Source: Lachnospiraceae bacterium (lineage in GTDB: Bacteria > Bacillota > Clostridia > Lachnospirales > Lachnospiraceae). From it: a DNA stretch of 64,000 nucleotides. Where the stretch lies: assembly GCA_017619635.1 (NCBI GenBank), contig JAFZRZ010000072.1, positions 1-64,000 on the forward strand, written 5' to 3'. Below are positions 7,958 through 16,891 of this stretch, piece by piece. A program made the position numbers and the translations under genes. The notes beneath the pieces were generated by a model. That model worked only from the letters and a program-made list of their open reading frames with translations, made no database searches and had not been told where the DNA came from. Numbering within the stretch: position 1 is the first letter of the stretch; each line of letters begins with the position of its first letter.

Positions 7958-9871
7958 ATGAATACACAGATACAGATAGAATTTGATAAAGTAAAAGAAA
8001 TGTGGTCAGCACTTGCACTGACAGGATATGCAAAAGAACAGATAGCAGATGCACAGATAATACTTGATGAGAGAGAGTTAAGAAAGGCGCTGAGGGATAC
8101 CACAGACAGCAAGGACATGATAGAAAGGCTAGGTAACCCGCCCCTTCAAAATGTCACAGAGATAAGAGATATACTGGATATAGCGGCTAAGGGTGACTGC
8201 CTCACTCCCTATCAGCTTGAAAGGGTTGAAAAGGTTCTGGTCGCTGTTGAGAGACTCACCGACTATCTAATAAGGGCTAAACAGTATAACAATCCGCTGG
8301 CTTTTTATGATGAAAATCTTGATCCTTTAAGTGAACTAAAAGATGAGATAAACACTCAGATAAGAAATGAGGCGGTTGTAGACAGAGCCACAAAGGAGCT
8401 CTTTGATATCAGAAACAGGATAGCCGTTCTTGAAGATGGAATGAAGCAGAAGGCTGAACAGATAATAAGAAGCAACAAGGAGTGCATGGCGGATTCCTAT
8501 TACACGGTAAGAAACGGCAGGGTATGTGTGCCTGTAAAGAAAGAGTATAAGTATAAGATAGCAGGAAGCGTTATAGACAAGTCTTCCACCGGAAGCACGT
8601 TCTTTGTTGAGCCATTGACCGTTGCAAAGTATTTTGATGAGTTGCAGCTTCTACGTGTGGATGAGGAGAATGAGGTCTGCAGGATACTTTATACGCTTAC
8701 CGTAAGTGTGGCTGACTGTATCCCTATAATGGAAGAGAACATAAAGATGATAGAAAAGTTAGATCTTATATTCTCAAAGGGAAAGTTAAGCATTGATCTT
8801 TGCGCCACTGAGCCTGAGATAAACACAGACAGGACGATAAAACTTGTGAAAGCAAGACATCCTCTTATGGATATGACAGTTAACGTGCCTCTTGATTTTG
8901 ATATTGGAGATGATATAAGAGGTATAGTCATAACCGGACCAAACACGGGCGGAAAGACAGTTGCTATCAAAACGGTTATGCTTAACTGCTACATGGCACA
9001 GTGCGGACTTCATGTCACATGTGAGCATGCTGACATATGCATGAACTCGGGATATCTTTGTGATATAGGTGACGGACAGAATCTGTCAGAGAATCTTTCG
9101 ACATTCTCTGCACACATTAAAAATGTGCTGGATATCCTAGGCAGAGTAAACCGTGACAGTCTGGTTATAATGGATGAGCTTGGATCAGGAACCGATCCTG
9201 CGGAGGGTATGGGAATAGCGGTTTCAATACTTGAGGAGTTAAGAAAAAGCGAGGCAAACTTTTTAGTGACCACTCACTATCCCGAGATAAAAGAGTATGC
9301 ATCAAAGACAGAGCATATCTTAAATGCAAGGATGACTTTTGACAAAGATACTCTTCGCCCCACCTACAGGATGGTTATCGGCGAAGCAGGTGAAAGCTGC
9401 GCTTTCTACATAGCGCAGAAACTCGGAATGCCGGACAGGATGTTAAAGGTGGCGGTTGAGGCAGCATACGGAAAAGATGCGGTATGTGATATAAAACTCA
9501 GTGACGGTCAGGAGAAAAATACATCCTATAAAGGTACGGGAAAGATCGTAAAGATAAAAAAGAACAATAATACAGCACCAAATCTTACGGTTAAATATGA
9601 GATCGGTGACAGTGTGGTCGTATATCCCGATAAGAAGATAGGCATAGTCTGTGAACCAGTGAATGAAAAAGGCATACTGAGGGTCCAGGTGGCTGACAGG
9701 AAGTTTTATATCAATCACAAGCGTGTGAAGCTCAAAGTGAGTGCAAAAGAACTGTATCCTGAGGATTATGATCTCTCGATTGTTTTTGATAGTGTAAAGA
9801 ACCGTAAGATCAGACATGACCAGGAGAGAAAACTGACGGATGAAGTTATTGTTTATGATGCCGGTGAATGA
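7958..9871 (+). CDS. MutS2-like ATPase lacking the Smr nuclease domain
   Basis: 637 residues from ATG 7958 (GGAGA at 7947; an ATG at 7940 overlapping the previous stop is the alternative). The central part is the MutS ABC-type ATPase: Walker A GPNTGGKT at about 327-334, Walker B VIMDELGSGTDP near 403-414, and the switch TTHYPEIK. The N-terminal region is a helical clamp/lever as in MutS2. True MutS2/RqcU proteins are about 780 residues and end in a KOW and an Smr nuclease domain. Here a short beta-rich tail is present but the Smr motifs are absent. A role in recombination control or in collided-ribosome handling is possible; without Smr it cannot nick DNA or RNA. Confidence 0.8.
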   Translation: MNTQIQIEFDKVKEMWSALALTGYAKEQIADAQIILDERELRKALRDTTDSKDMIERLGNPPLQNVTEIRDILDIAAKGDCLTPYQLERVEKVLVAVERLTDYLIRAKQYNNPLAFYDENLDPLSELKDEINTQIRNEAVVDRATKELFDIRNRIAVLEDGMKQKAEQIIRSNKECMADSYYTVRNGRVCVPVKKEYKYKIAGSVIDKSSTGSTFFVEPLTVAKYFDELQLLRVDEENEVCRILYTLTVSVADCIPIMEENIKMIEKLDLIFSKGKLSIDLCATEPEINTDRTIKLVKARHPLMDMTVNVPLDFDIGDDIRGIVITGPNTGGKTVAIKTVMLNCYMAQCGLHVTCEHADICMNSGYLCDIGDGQNLSENLSTFSAHIKNVLDILGRVNRDSLVIMDELGSGTDPAEGMGIAVSILEELRKSEANFLVTTHYPEIKEYASKTEHILNARMTFDKDTLRPTYRMVIGEAGESCAFYIAQKLGMPDRMLKVAVEAAYGKDAVCDIKLSDGQEKNTSYKGTGKIVKIKKNNNTAPNLTVKYEIGDSVVVYPDKKIGIVCEPVNEKGILRVQVADRKFYINHKRVKLKVSAKELYPEDYDLSIVFDSVKNRKIRHDQERKLTDEVIVYDAGE

Positions 9872-9917
9872 TGTTACAATCTAATAGAACTTTGATCGGA
9901 TCTGTAGGAGCGGACAT

Positions 9918-10877
9918 ATGAAGATAATCGTTATAGGCAGTGTGTTTAAAGATGAACATAAGGAAAAGATACTCGATATCGCAGGCAAGATAAAGGCACA
10001 AGTCTGCTTTGCCAATACCGAAGATGAGGTAGATGATGATTTTAAGGATGCAGAGGTGATATACGGATTTGGCATGGGTATCGCAAAGACGAGCAAAAGC
10101 TTAAAATGGCTCTCTGTTCCTTCTGCCGGTGTTGATTACCTGATGGGAGAGGATGCGTTTGCAAACAAGGACTGCATACTCACAAACTCTGCAGGAGCAT
10201 ACGGTGTGACGATCGCCGAGCATATCATTGCTGTATCACTTATGATGATGAGAGGTTTGGATCATTCTTACAGTGAAGCGTTAAAAGGCAACTGGAGCAG
10301 TCCCGTACCTCAAAAGTCACTTAAGGATGCAAGGATAACCGTACTCGGAACAGGAGATATAGGATGTGAGTTTGCAAAAAGAGCAAAAGCCTTTGAACCT
10401 GCAAACATCACAGGCCTTTGCAGGAGCGGTAAATGTGCTGAGGCTTCCTTTGATGAGATATATAAGATAGATGAACTTGATAACGTGCTTCCCAAAACAG
10501 ATCTTCTTATCATGTGTCTTCCGGGGACACCAGAAACAGAAAACATCCTTTCAAAAGAAAGGATAGCTCTTTTGCCCAAAGATGCATATGTCGTGAATGT
10601 CGGCAGAGGGTCAGCCATAGATGAGGATGCACTCGCAGACAGCCTTGATGAGAAAAGGCTTGCGGGAGCTGCTCTTGATGTGTTTAGGACTGAACCGCTT
10701 CCAACGGAGAGCAGGCTGTGGAATACTCCTAACCTTTTGATCACACCGCACGTGGCAGGAAATCTCACACTTAAGCATACCCTTGATAAGAATGTTGAGA
10801 TGTTCTGTGATAATCTTTTAAACTATGCAAACTCCCTTCCGATGAAGCATGTGATAGACAGGAAAAAAGGTTATTAA
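9918..10877 (+). CDS. D-isomer-specific 2-hydroxyacid dehydrogenase
   Basis: 319 residues. The nucleotide-binding motif LGTGDIG is near residue 140. The catalytic triad of the family is visible as Arg in NVGRGS, Glu in RTEPLP, and His in TPHVAG. It interconverts a 2-oxoacid and a D-2-hydroxyacid using NAD(P)H in the cytoplasm. The substrate (phosphoglycerate, glyoxylate, or branched 2-oxoacid) cannot be told from sequence; the ACT domain of SerA is missing. GGAGCGG precedes ATG 9918. It follows the MutS2-like gene by 46 bp and may share its message. Confidence 0.85.
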   Translation: MKIIVIGSVFKDEHKEKILDIAGKIKAQVCFANTEDEVDDDFKDAEVIYGFGMGIAKTSKSLKWLSVPSAGVDYLMGEDAFANKDCILTNSAGAYGVTIAEHIIAVSLMMMRGLDHSYSEALKGNWSSPVPQKSLKDARITVLGTGDIGCEFAKRAKAFEPANITGLCRSGKCAEASFDEIYKIDELDNVLPKTDLLIMCLPGTPETENILSKERIALLPKDAYVVNVGRGSAIDEDALADSLDEKRLAGAALDVFRTEPLPTESRLWNTPNLLITPHVAGNLTLKHTLDKNVEMFCDNLLNYANSLPMKHVIDRKKGY

Positions 10878-11054
10878 AACTTTGTTGACTCTGCCAATGG
10901 GGATTCCATTCAGGTTAGTGAAGGTTTATCCCGGTCAGGAGAAAGTCATACACGTATATAAGAAAAAGATAACGGATCATTTTGAAAAGATCATCAAAAC
11001 AGACAGAGTAGTTGCAGTGCTTACATTGCAAAGCCTGAAAACCTGTGTTTTAAG

Positions 11055-11085
11055 AGCGGTCAGGAGGTTTTTTGATCGCTTTTTT
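11055..11085 (+). terminator. Rho-independent terminator
   Basis: AGCGGTCA (11055-11062) pairs with TGATCGCT (11073-11080), one G-T pair, followed by T5 and then a further T-rich stretch. It ends the MutS2-like/dehydrogenase unit and isolates the tetR promoter. Confidence 0.75.
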
Positions 11086-11105
11086 GATGCCTTTTTATAA
11101 AAAAT

Positions 11106-11176
11106 CGACTATAAGTCGAAAAAAGTACTTGACATGCATAAAAGGCATGGCTTATACTAAAACCGACCGATGGTCG
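11106..11176 (+). promoter_or_regulatory. tetR-MFS promoter flanked by two TetR operators
   Basis: TTGACA (11129-11134) and TATACT (11153-11158) are 18 bp apart. CGACTATAAGTCG (11106-11118) lies upstream of the -35 and CGACCGATGGTCG (11164-11176) lies at the transcript start. Both are 5-bp-arm palindromes of the CGAC(T/C)-N3-(A/G)GTCG type common for TetR proteins of efflux systems. The arrangement predicts autorepression with release by the pump's substrate. Confidence 0.8.
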
Positions 11177-11193
11177 AAAAAGGAGACAGACAG

Positions 11194-11784
11194 ATGAAAA
11201 AGGGTGAGAAAAGAAAACTGGAGCTTTTGCAGATAGCATACAGGATGTTCATAACACGCGGATATGAGAATACAAGCGTTGACGAGATCATAGAAGAGGC
11301 GGGCATAGCAAAGGGAACATATTATTACTACTTTGAGAGCAAGGAGGCCATGCTCGAGGATGTGATAAGCATGATGATAGAAAAAGAGGAGGAAAAGGCA
11401 AAGGCCTTCCTTGAAGCAGATGTACCGATCCCGCAGAAACTCGTGGGTATAGTCGCTTCGTTCAGACCTACAAACGAGGAACAGACGATAGGTGATGCAT
11501 TAAACAGACCTGAAAACATTCTGATGCATGACAAGACCACAAAGATGCTCATAGAAAAGATCACTCCGCTCTTTTCAAAAGTTGTTGAGAGCGGGATTGA
11601 GGAAGGTATCTTTGAGTGTGACAATATCCCTGAGAGAGTAAGGATGATACTGATTTTAAGCGATGCTTTATTTGACGGGAACGGCTGCAGTCAGAATGAT
11701 GTGATAGTCTTTATCGATCTTATAGAAAAACTGCTTGGAGCAAAGAAGGGGACCATGGACTTTATAAAGGAACTTATCCGATGA
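11194..11784 (+). CDS. TetR/AcrR-family repressor
   Basis: 196 residues from ATG 11194 (AAGGAGA at 11180); the earlier in-frame ATG at 11170 lies inside the operator and is rejected. Residues 8-55 form the TetR HTH with TSVDEIIEEAGIAKGTYYYYF. The remaining helices form the ligand-binding and dimer domain, with no informative similarity to a named subgroup. The gene overlaps the MFS transporter by four bases (ATGA), the classic repressor-pump arrangement, and has two matching operators upstream. Confidence 0.88.
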   Translation: MKKGEKRKLELLQIAYRMFITRGYENTSVDEIIEEAGIAKGTYYYYFESKEAMLEDVISMMIEKEEEKAKAFLEADVPIPQKLVGIVASFRPTNEEQTIGDALNRPENILMHDKTTKMLIEKITPLFSKVVESGIEEGIFECDNIPERVRMILILSDALFDGNGCSQNDVIVFIDLIEKLLGAKKGTMDFIKELIR

Positions 11785-13019
11785 ATGAAAAAAGAGGTAA
11801 CTTTCAAAAATTCATATTGCTGTGGTCAGGTGCACTGATATCCTCGATAGGAAGCGGACTTACCAGTTTCGGATTAAGTGTTTATGTCTTTAACACAACG
11901 GGAAGTGCGGCAAGCATGTCGGTAGTCACATTGCTTGCATTTGTACCGACATTGCTTTTCAGTGTTCCGGCAGGTGTACTTGCGGACAGATATGACAGAA
12001 GGAAACTGATGATGATAGGAGACGGATTCTCGGCACTGGGTATACTTTTCATCCTCATATGCATGATGACGGGAGAGGCCTCGCTTTTTGAGATATGTGT
12101 TGGAGTTTTCATAAGCGCTGTATTCTCGGCTTTGCTGGAGCCTTCCTATAAAGCAACGATAACTGATGTCCTGTCAAAGGAGGAGTATTCAAAAGCAAAC
12201 GGTCTTGTATCAATGGCGGGGAGTGCAAGATATCTTTTTTCACCTGTTATAGCAGGATTCCTTTTGGGAATGAGTGATGTGAAGCTCTTACTTGTGATAG
12301 ATATATCTACTTTCTTTTTGACTCTTGTTTCTGTGGCTGTTGTAAGAAAGAGCATAAAAACATCAAAGACTGCAAAGGATGAGTCATTTATGGAGAGCAT
12401 GAAGGGAGGATGGAAGGCACTCTGTGTGAAGAGGGGGATACTGATACTTGTTGTCATATCCTCGGGGGTGACACTTTCGATGGGTATGTTTCAGATACTC
12501 GCAGAACCTTTGATCCTGTCTTTTTCAGATGCCAGGACTCTTGGAATGAGTGAGACTGTATGCGCACTCGGGATGCTTGCAAGCGGAATAGTACTTGGTG
12601 TGAGGGGACTTAAAAAACACTATGTGAAGATGCTCGCATTCTCACTTTCGCTGTCAGGTATCTTCATGGTGGGATTTGGATTAAAGGAAAACATCATCCT
12701 TATCTGTGTATTCGGATTTCTTTTCTTTGCGGCACTGCCTGTAGCAAACAACTGCCTTGACTATCTGGCAAGAACGAATATACCTGATGAGGTGCAGGGA
12801 AGAGCATGGGGAATGATAGGACTGATATCACAGCTGGGATATGTCATAGCTTATACAGTCTCGGGAGTATCGGCTGACATGATAGGAAGAGTGAGCGGAC
12901 TGGGAGTCGGAAGGGGAGCGGCACTTGTTATAAGGATCGCGGGAGTGATCCTTGCGATAATAGCTCTTCTTATCCTTAAGCCAAAGAGCATCAGACAACT
13001 AGAGAGCGTAAATGCGTAA
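11781..13019 (+). CDS. MFS multidrug/macrolide-type efflux transporter
   Basis: 412 residues with about 12 hydrophobic segments. The loop between helices 2 and 3 carries the MFS motif A variant GVLADRYDRRKLMM, and the N-terminus (SGALISSIGSGLTSFGLSVYVF) resembles the MFS subfamily that includes macrolide efflux and enterobactin-exporter-like proteins. It sits in the plasma membrane and probably exports a small molecule by proton antiport. Start overlaps tetR, so translation is coupled. The substrate is unknown; the TetR ligand should be the same or a related compound. Confidence 0.85.
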   Translation: MNEKRGNFQKFILLWSGALISSIGSGLTSFGLSVYVFNTTGSAASMSVVTLLAFVPTLLFSVPAGVLADRYDRRKLMMIGDGFSALGILFILICMMTGEASLFEICVGVFISAVFSALLEPSYKATITDVLSKEEYSKANGLVSMAGSARYLFSPVIAGFLLGMSDVKLLLVIDISTFFLTLVSVAVVRKSIKTSKTAKDESFMESMKGGWKALCVKRGILILVVISSGVTLSMGMFQILAEPLILSFSDARTLGMSETVCALGMLASGIVLGVRGLKKHYVKMLAFSLSLSGIFMVGFGLKENIILICVFGFLFFAALPVANNCLDYLARTNIPDEVQGRAWGMIGLISQLGYVIAYTVSGVSADMIGRVSGLGVGRGAALVIRIAGVILAIIALLILKPKSIRQLESVNA

Positions 13020-13032
13020 AAGGAGGAAAAAC

Positions 13033-13869
13033 ATGAGTAAAACAAATGATGGAAAACATAAATACAGACCGGTGCTGTTCTTTACACTGGCATATCTGTT
13101 CACATGGATATTCTGGATACCGGCTATATATGCGCCTGAAAATCTGGGAGCGGTGTTGATGCTGATAGGACTTTTGGCACCCGGTGTCATATCCACAGTG
13201 ATCATCCTCACATCAGGTTCGGAACCTTTAAAGAGAGATCTTAAGAACAAGATCGTGGGATTTTATAAAGTCAAATGGGCAAATGTCTTTCTTGCGATAG
13301 GTGTTTTTGCACTGATAGTGGTCTGCTCCATACTTCTTTCACTTTTATTTGGCCAGTCACTCGATCAGTTTGCCTTCACGGAGGATTTCAATTTTACGGG
13401 AGTGGGCGTATGTTCAGCCCTTGCTACAATAATCTTAGCCTCCATCATAGAGGAGGTCGGCTGGAAAGGATACTGTGAGGATTCTATCGGAAACTATATG
13501 AACTGGTTCTGGGAATCAATGATATTCGGTGCTATATGGGCATTCTGGCATTTCCCTCTCCTTTTCATCAAAGGAACTTATCAGGCAAGCCTTATGGTAA
13601 ATCCTCTGTTTGCGGTAAACTTCTTTGTAAGTGCCATTCCAATGGGCTTCATAATAACGTGGGTTTATCTGGTAAGTGACAGATCGATCCTTGCATGTAT
13701 GGTATTTCACCTGTTTGTCAATTTCATGCAGGAGAAGATAGCGATGACACCTGAGACCAAATGTGTTGAAACGATAGTGGTGGTCATAGCAACAGTCATC
13801 ATCGTTATCGCTAAGAAGGAGATGTTCTTTGAGACGGATCATGTCGGACGGCTGGAGGAATCATTTTAA
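13033..13869 (+). CDS. CPBP-family intramembrane metalloprotease (CAAX/Abi type)
   Basis: 278 residues from ATG 13033 (AGGAGG at 13021). Eight or so hydrophobic segments carry the three CPBP motifs: EEVGWKG (E140, E141), FWHFP (H173) and VFHLFVN (H226). In bacteria such proteins act in membrane proteolysis, self-immunity to bacteriocins, or unknown processing. It is 13 bp behind the MFS gene and ends in a strong terminator, so it belongs to the TetR-controlled transcript; it may protect against the same exported compound. Confidence 0.82.
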   Translation: MSKTNDGKHKYRPVLFFTLAYLFTWIFWIPAIYAPENLGAVLMLIGLLAPGVISTVIILTSGSEPLKRDLKNKIVGFYKVKWANVFLAIGVFALIVVCSILLSLLFGQSLDQFAFTEDFNFTGVGVCSALATIILASIIEEVGWKGYCEDSIGNYMNWFWESMIFGAIWAFWHFPLLFIKGTYQASLMVNPLFAVNFFVSAIPMGFIITWVYLVSDRSILACMVFHLFVNFMQEKIAMTPETKCVETIVVVIATVIIVIAKKEMFFETDHVGRLEESF

Positions 13870-13882
13870 TACAGATCAGGTT

Positions 13883-13916
13883 AGAGAGCCCTTTTAAGTG
13901 GGCTCTTTAATTTTTA
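13883..13916 (+). terminator. Rho-independent terminator of the tetR-MFS-CPBP operon
   Basis: AGAGCCC (13885-13891) pairs with GGGCTCT (13900-13906); the stem extends by two more pairs and is followed by TTAATTTTTA. The next promoter's -35 box begins three bases after the T-run. Confidence 0.85.
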
Positions 13917-13918
13917 TC

Positions 13919-13967
13919 TTGACGGCTAATTGCAATTAGCCTATAATAAAGCTAATCCGAATTAGCT
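13919..13967 (+). promoter_or_regulatory. Promoter with TetR operator filling the -35/-10 spacer
   Basis: TTGACG (13919-13924) and TATAAT (13942-13947) are 17 bp apart. GGCTAATTGCAATTAGCC (13924-13941) is a perfect 18-bp palindrome filling the spacer, and a second near-palindrome AGCTAATCCGAATTAGCT (13950-13967) follows the -10. Both share the GCTAAT half site. Occupation would block RNA polymerase completely. The AAGGAGG of the regulator gene begins right after the second site. Confidence 0.85.
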
Positions 13968-13979
13968 AAGGAGGTCGGT

Positions 13980-14600
13980 ATGGATACAAAACACAGGATT
14001 CTTGATGAGGCACTGACTCTGTTTTCCGAAAAGGGTTATGCGAATGTATATGTTAATGACATAGCTCAAAAGGTGGGGATAAAAGCACCTTCCCTTTACA
14101 AGCACTACAAGAGCAAAAAGGCCATCTTTGATGCGATCATAGATGAGATGAATGACAGATTTGCAAAACAGGCCAAAGATCTTCACATAGTCGGTAACGA
14201 TCCGAAGGCTGATGCGCACATATATGAGACCTTAAGCGAAGAAGAGATGATAAAGCTTGGTTTTGATCTTTTTTCCTATTATCTGCATGATGATTACGTA
14301 AAGAGATTCAGGAAGATGCTGACGATAGAACAGTTTCACAATAAGGAACTGGCTGATACCTATACCAAACTGTATGTTGACGATCCGCTTTCATACCAGG
14401 GGATGCTGCTTGGACAGGTGGCGGCTTCAGGCGGACTTAATACGGAAAGTGTTGATGTAATGACGCTTCAGTTCTTTGCACCCATCTATATGTTACTGAC
14501 TATGTGCGACAGGACGCCTGAGAGGGAAGAAGAAGCGTTAAAGATCCTGGAAGGTCATATCAGACAGTTTAACAGATTGTATTCAAGGAAGAGAGGATAA
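13980..14600 (+). CDS. TetR-family repressor (second cassette)
   Basis: 206 residues; ATG 13980 follows AAGGAGG at 13968. The HTH at about 5-52 reads YVNDIAQKVGIKAPSLYKHYKSK, a very typical TetR_N. The C-terminal ligand domain is not assignable. It almost certainly binds the two GCTAAT-type dyads just upstream and so controls itself and the next gene(s), starting 9 bp downstream. Confidence 0.87.
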   Translation: MDTKHRILDEALTLFSEKGYANVYVNDIAQKVGIKAPSLYKHYKSKKAIFDAIIDEMNDRFAKQAKDLHIVGNDPKADAHIYETLSEEEMIKLGFDLFSYYLHDDYVKRFRKMLTIEQFHNKELADTYTKLYVDDPLSYQGMLLGQVAASGGLNTESVDVMTLQFFAPIYMLLTMCDRTPEREEEALKILEGHIRQFNRLYSRKRG

Positions 14601-14609
14601 GGAGGATAT

Positions 14610-15215
14610 ATGAATCGTTTAGTCTCAATGACAGGAGCACTTATAGTCAGTGTGACTGTATTCTTATTTGCTGTATTTATAGTTATGGATTTTAGCCTGG
14701 GATCATATTTTGTATGCATGTTCCTGCCGATAGGATACATTATGACGGCAGCAGGTCTTCAAAACGAGAGTGAGCCCGATAGAAGAGTCGCTGCAAATAT
14801 CGGAACAGTCTTATCTGCGGTTTATGCCGTGCTGATCTTACTGGTATATTATTCGCAGACAACAACGGTACGTCTTGAAGAACTCACTGAGCAGGCTGTT
14901 AAAGTTCTGGATTACCGTCGAGGCGGACTGATGTTTAATTATGATCTTCTGGGTTACGGTATTATGGCACTCTCAACCTTCTTTACGGGACTCTCAATTA
15001 ATGCGAAGGATAAAACCGACAGATGGCTTAAGTATCTTATGATGATACATGGTGTGTTCTTCTTAAGCTGCTTTTTCATGCCGATGACAGGAATGTTCAC
15101 AAAAATGTCAGGCGTTGGCGGTAACGGTGGGAGTATTGCACTTTTGGTATGGTGTATATATTTCCTGCCTGTGGGGATACTGGCGTTTGTGCACTTTAAA
15201 AGAACTGAAAGATGA
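14610..15215 (+). CDS. Six-helix membrane protein of unknown function
   Basis: 201 residues with about six hydrophobic segments (roughly 8-28, 33-48, 63-83, 112-127, 142-160, 175-193) and few charged residues between. No motif of a known transporter or enzyme is seen. It follows the tetR gene by 9 bp (GGAGG start site) and is therefore the likely effector of that regulator. It could be a small exporter or an integral protein of the DUF998-like type; that is a guess. Confidence 0.6.
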   Translation: MNRLVSMTGALIVSVTVFLFAVFIVMDFSLGSYFVCMFLPIGYIMTAAGLQNESEPDRRVAANIGTVLSAVYAVLILLVYYSQTTTVRLEELTEQAVKVLDYRRGGLMFNYDLLGYGIMALSTFFTGLSINAKDKTDRWLKYLMMIHGVFFLSCFFMPMTGMFTKMSGVGGNGGSIALLVWCIYFLPVGILAFVHFKRTER

Positions 15216-15223
15216 GGTGAAAC

Positions 15224-15997
15224 ATGAGAATAGCTGCTTATCAGTTTGATGTGACAGGTGATATAAATAACAATCTGAGTATTATGAAGAACGCTGTAAA
15301 AGAGGCAAAGGATGAAGGTGCTGATCTTATCGTTTTTTGTGAATGCGCTCTTACAGGATATATTAAAAGAGATGTTGATGATCTAAAAGAACTTGACAGA
15401 GTCTGTATAGATAAGAGTATAAATGCGATAGGTCAGATGTCTGTGAACTACAACATAAGTATCATCACAGGAAGCATTGCATTTGACACAAACTGTTACA
15501 ACAGGGCATATCTTTTTACACCAAACGGTAAGATCGACTGGTATGACAAGAGAGCTCTTTACGGATGGGATGAGGAGACCTTCATCTGCGGTGACAAAAA
15601 AGGCATCTTTGAACTTGACGGTTTGAAGATAGGTTTGAGGATATGTTTTGAAGTAAGATTCCCTGAGTATTTCAGGGAGCTTTATATCGAGGATACCGAT
15701 CTTGATATAGTATTGTTTTATGATGTTTCGGATACTGATGATACTGAACGTTATGAGCTCATGATGAGTCATTTAAAGACAAGGGCTGTTGAAAATGTGA
15801 CACCTGTTTTATCGGTTAATTCAATAAGACCGTATCAGACAGCACCCACCTGTTTTATAGACAGATCAGGAAAAGTGATATGTGAGTGCAAACGAAATGA
15901 AACACGGATGCTGATCATCGATCATGATAAAAAAGACTATGATTTTGGTGAGAAGGGAAGAAAGCTTTATTCAGACAGGCTTCTTGGCCTTGAATAA
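15224..15997 (+). CDS. Carbon-nitrogen hydrolase (nitrilase superfamily)
   Basis: 257 residues. The Glu-Lys-Cys catalytic triad is clear: E40 in FCECALTGY, K109 in YDKRALYG, C141 in RICFEVRFPE. The enzyme hydrolyses an amide or carbamoyl group of a small molecule in the cytoplasm; members include omega-amidases, N-carbamoylputrescine amidases and NAD synthetase amidase domains. The substrate cannot be deduced. It starts 8 bp after the membrane protein gene with GAGGTGA and probably shares its message. Confidence 0.85.
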   Translation: MRIAAYQFDVTGDINNNLSIMKNAVKEAKDEGADLIVFCECALTGYIKRDVDDLKELDRVCIDKSINAIGQMSVNYNISIITGSIAFDTNCYNRAYLFTPNGKIDWYDKRALYGWDEETFICGDKKGIFELDGLKIGLRICFEVRFPEYFRELYIEDTDLDIVLFYDVSDTDDTERYELMMSHLKTRAVENVTPVLSVNSIRPYQTAPTCFIDRSGKVICECKRNETRMLIIDHDKKDYDFGEKGRKLYSDRLLGLE

Positions 15998-16012
15998 AAA
16001 GAGGAAGAATAT

Positions 16013-16888
16013 ATGGATCTGAGCAGGGGATTTGAAAAGTTTACACAGGATATAGTAAATAATGACTGGAAGGTGTTTGGCTGCGAGGTATATGAGGATG
16101 GTAAGCTAAGCTTTAGCTTTGGGGATACCAAAGATAACAGGCATCAGATATATTCGGCTACAAAGACAGTCCTTTCACTGGCAGCAGGAATAGCCATTGA
16201 TAACAAAAAGATAGATGTTGATAAGGATATCCTTTACTATCTTCCAAAGAAATATACAGATGGGATGCAGACTGACTTGAAGGAGCGTTTTAAAAAGCTC
16301 ACACTTCACAGGCTTATGACTATGTCAGTCCCGGGATTTCCTTTCAGAGCCGAAGGAGATGACTTTGTTGAGTTTTCTCTTAACTGTACTGATATAAAAG
16401 AGGATGAGGTGTCATTCGACTACAGCAATATCCCCGCATATCTTACGGGCGTTGCATTAAGTGAAGCCATGGATACGGATCTTTGTGAGTTCATAGACAA
16501 AAACATCCTTAATCCTCTCGGGGTATATGATGCCGGATACACAAGATCTCCCGAAGGATATTTCTATGGTGCGTCCGGAATGGAACTGACAGTAAACGAC
16601 TTAAGTAAAGTAGGTCTCCTGCTTTATAATAAAGGAGTTTATGAGGATAAGAGGATAGTATCAAAGGAATATGTTTCAAAAGCCACCTCAGTTTTACAGA
16701 TGAACAGAGAGGGAGGATACGGATATTATATATGGAAGTACAAAGACGGCTTTGCGATTTTGGGAAAGTGGAAGCAGAAATGCTACATACTCCCCAAAAG
16801 AAAACTGATCATCACTTACTTAAGCGATATAAGGGATGATTCGCATGACCTTATACAGAGTATGGAAAGAAACATCCTTGGAGAGTGA
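16013..16888 (+). CDS. Serine hydrolase of the beta-lactamase/PBP fold (second copy)
   Basis: 291 residues with SATK at 48-51 and YSN at 137-139 in correct spacing, so both catalytic motifs are present. No signal peptide is seen, so it is probably cytoplasmic. The C-terminal motif (usually KTG or HxG) is not clear. It follows the nitrilase gene by 15 bp and precedes an AraC-type regulator by 3 bp, so it looks like part of a small-molecule modifying cassette rather than cell-wall synthesis. Confidence 0.78.
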   Translation: MDLSRGFEKFTQDIVNNDWKVFGCEVYEDGKLSFSFGDTKDNRHQIYSATKTVLSLAAGIAIDNKKIDVDKDILYYLPKKYTDGMQTDLKERFKKLTLHRLMTMSVPGFPFRAEGDDFVEFSLNCTDIKEDEVSFDYSNIPAYLTGVALSEAMDTDLCEFIDKNILNPLGVYDAGYTRSPEGYFYGASGMELTVNDLSKVGLLLYNKGVYEDKRIVSKEYVSKATSVLQMNREGGYGYYIWKYKDGFAILGKWKQKCYILPKRKLIITYLSDIRDDSHDLIQSMERNILGE

Positions 16889-16891
16889 TAT

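Larger units (their letters stand above)
10878..11193 (+). other. 316-bp gap: terminator, then tetR promoter and operators
   Basis: The first 175 bp contain no recognisable gene. A 72-codon frame from 10882 has no ribosome site and ends inside the terminator, so it is probably chance. The rest holds the terminator at 11055 and the TetR-controlled promoter at 11106-11176, described separately. Confidence 0.6.

Noticed and set aside
10882..11100. 72-codon open frame after the dehydrogenase
   Set aside because: No ribosome site; it runs into the terminator hairpin at 11055-11085.
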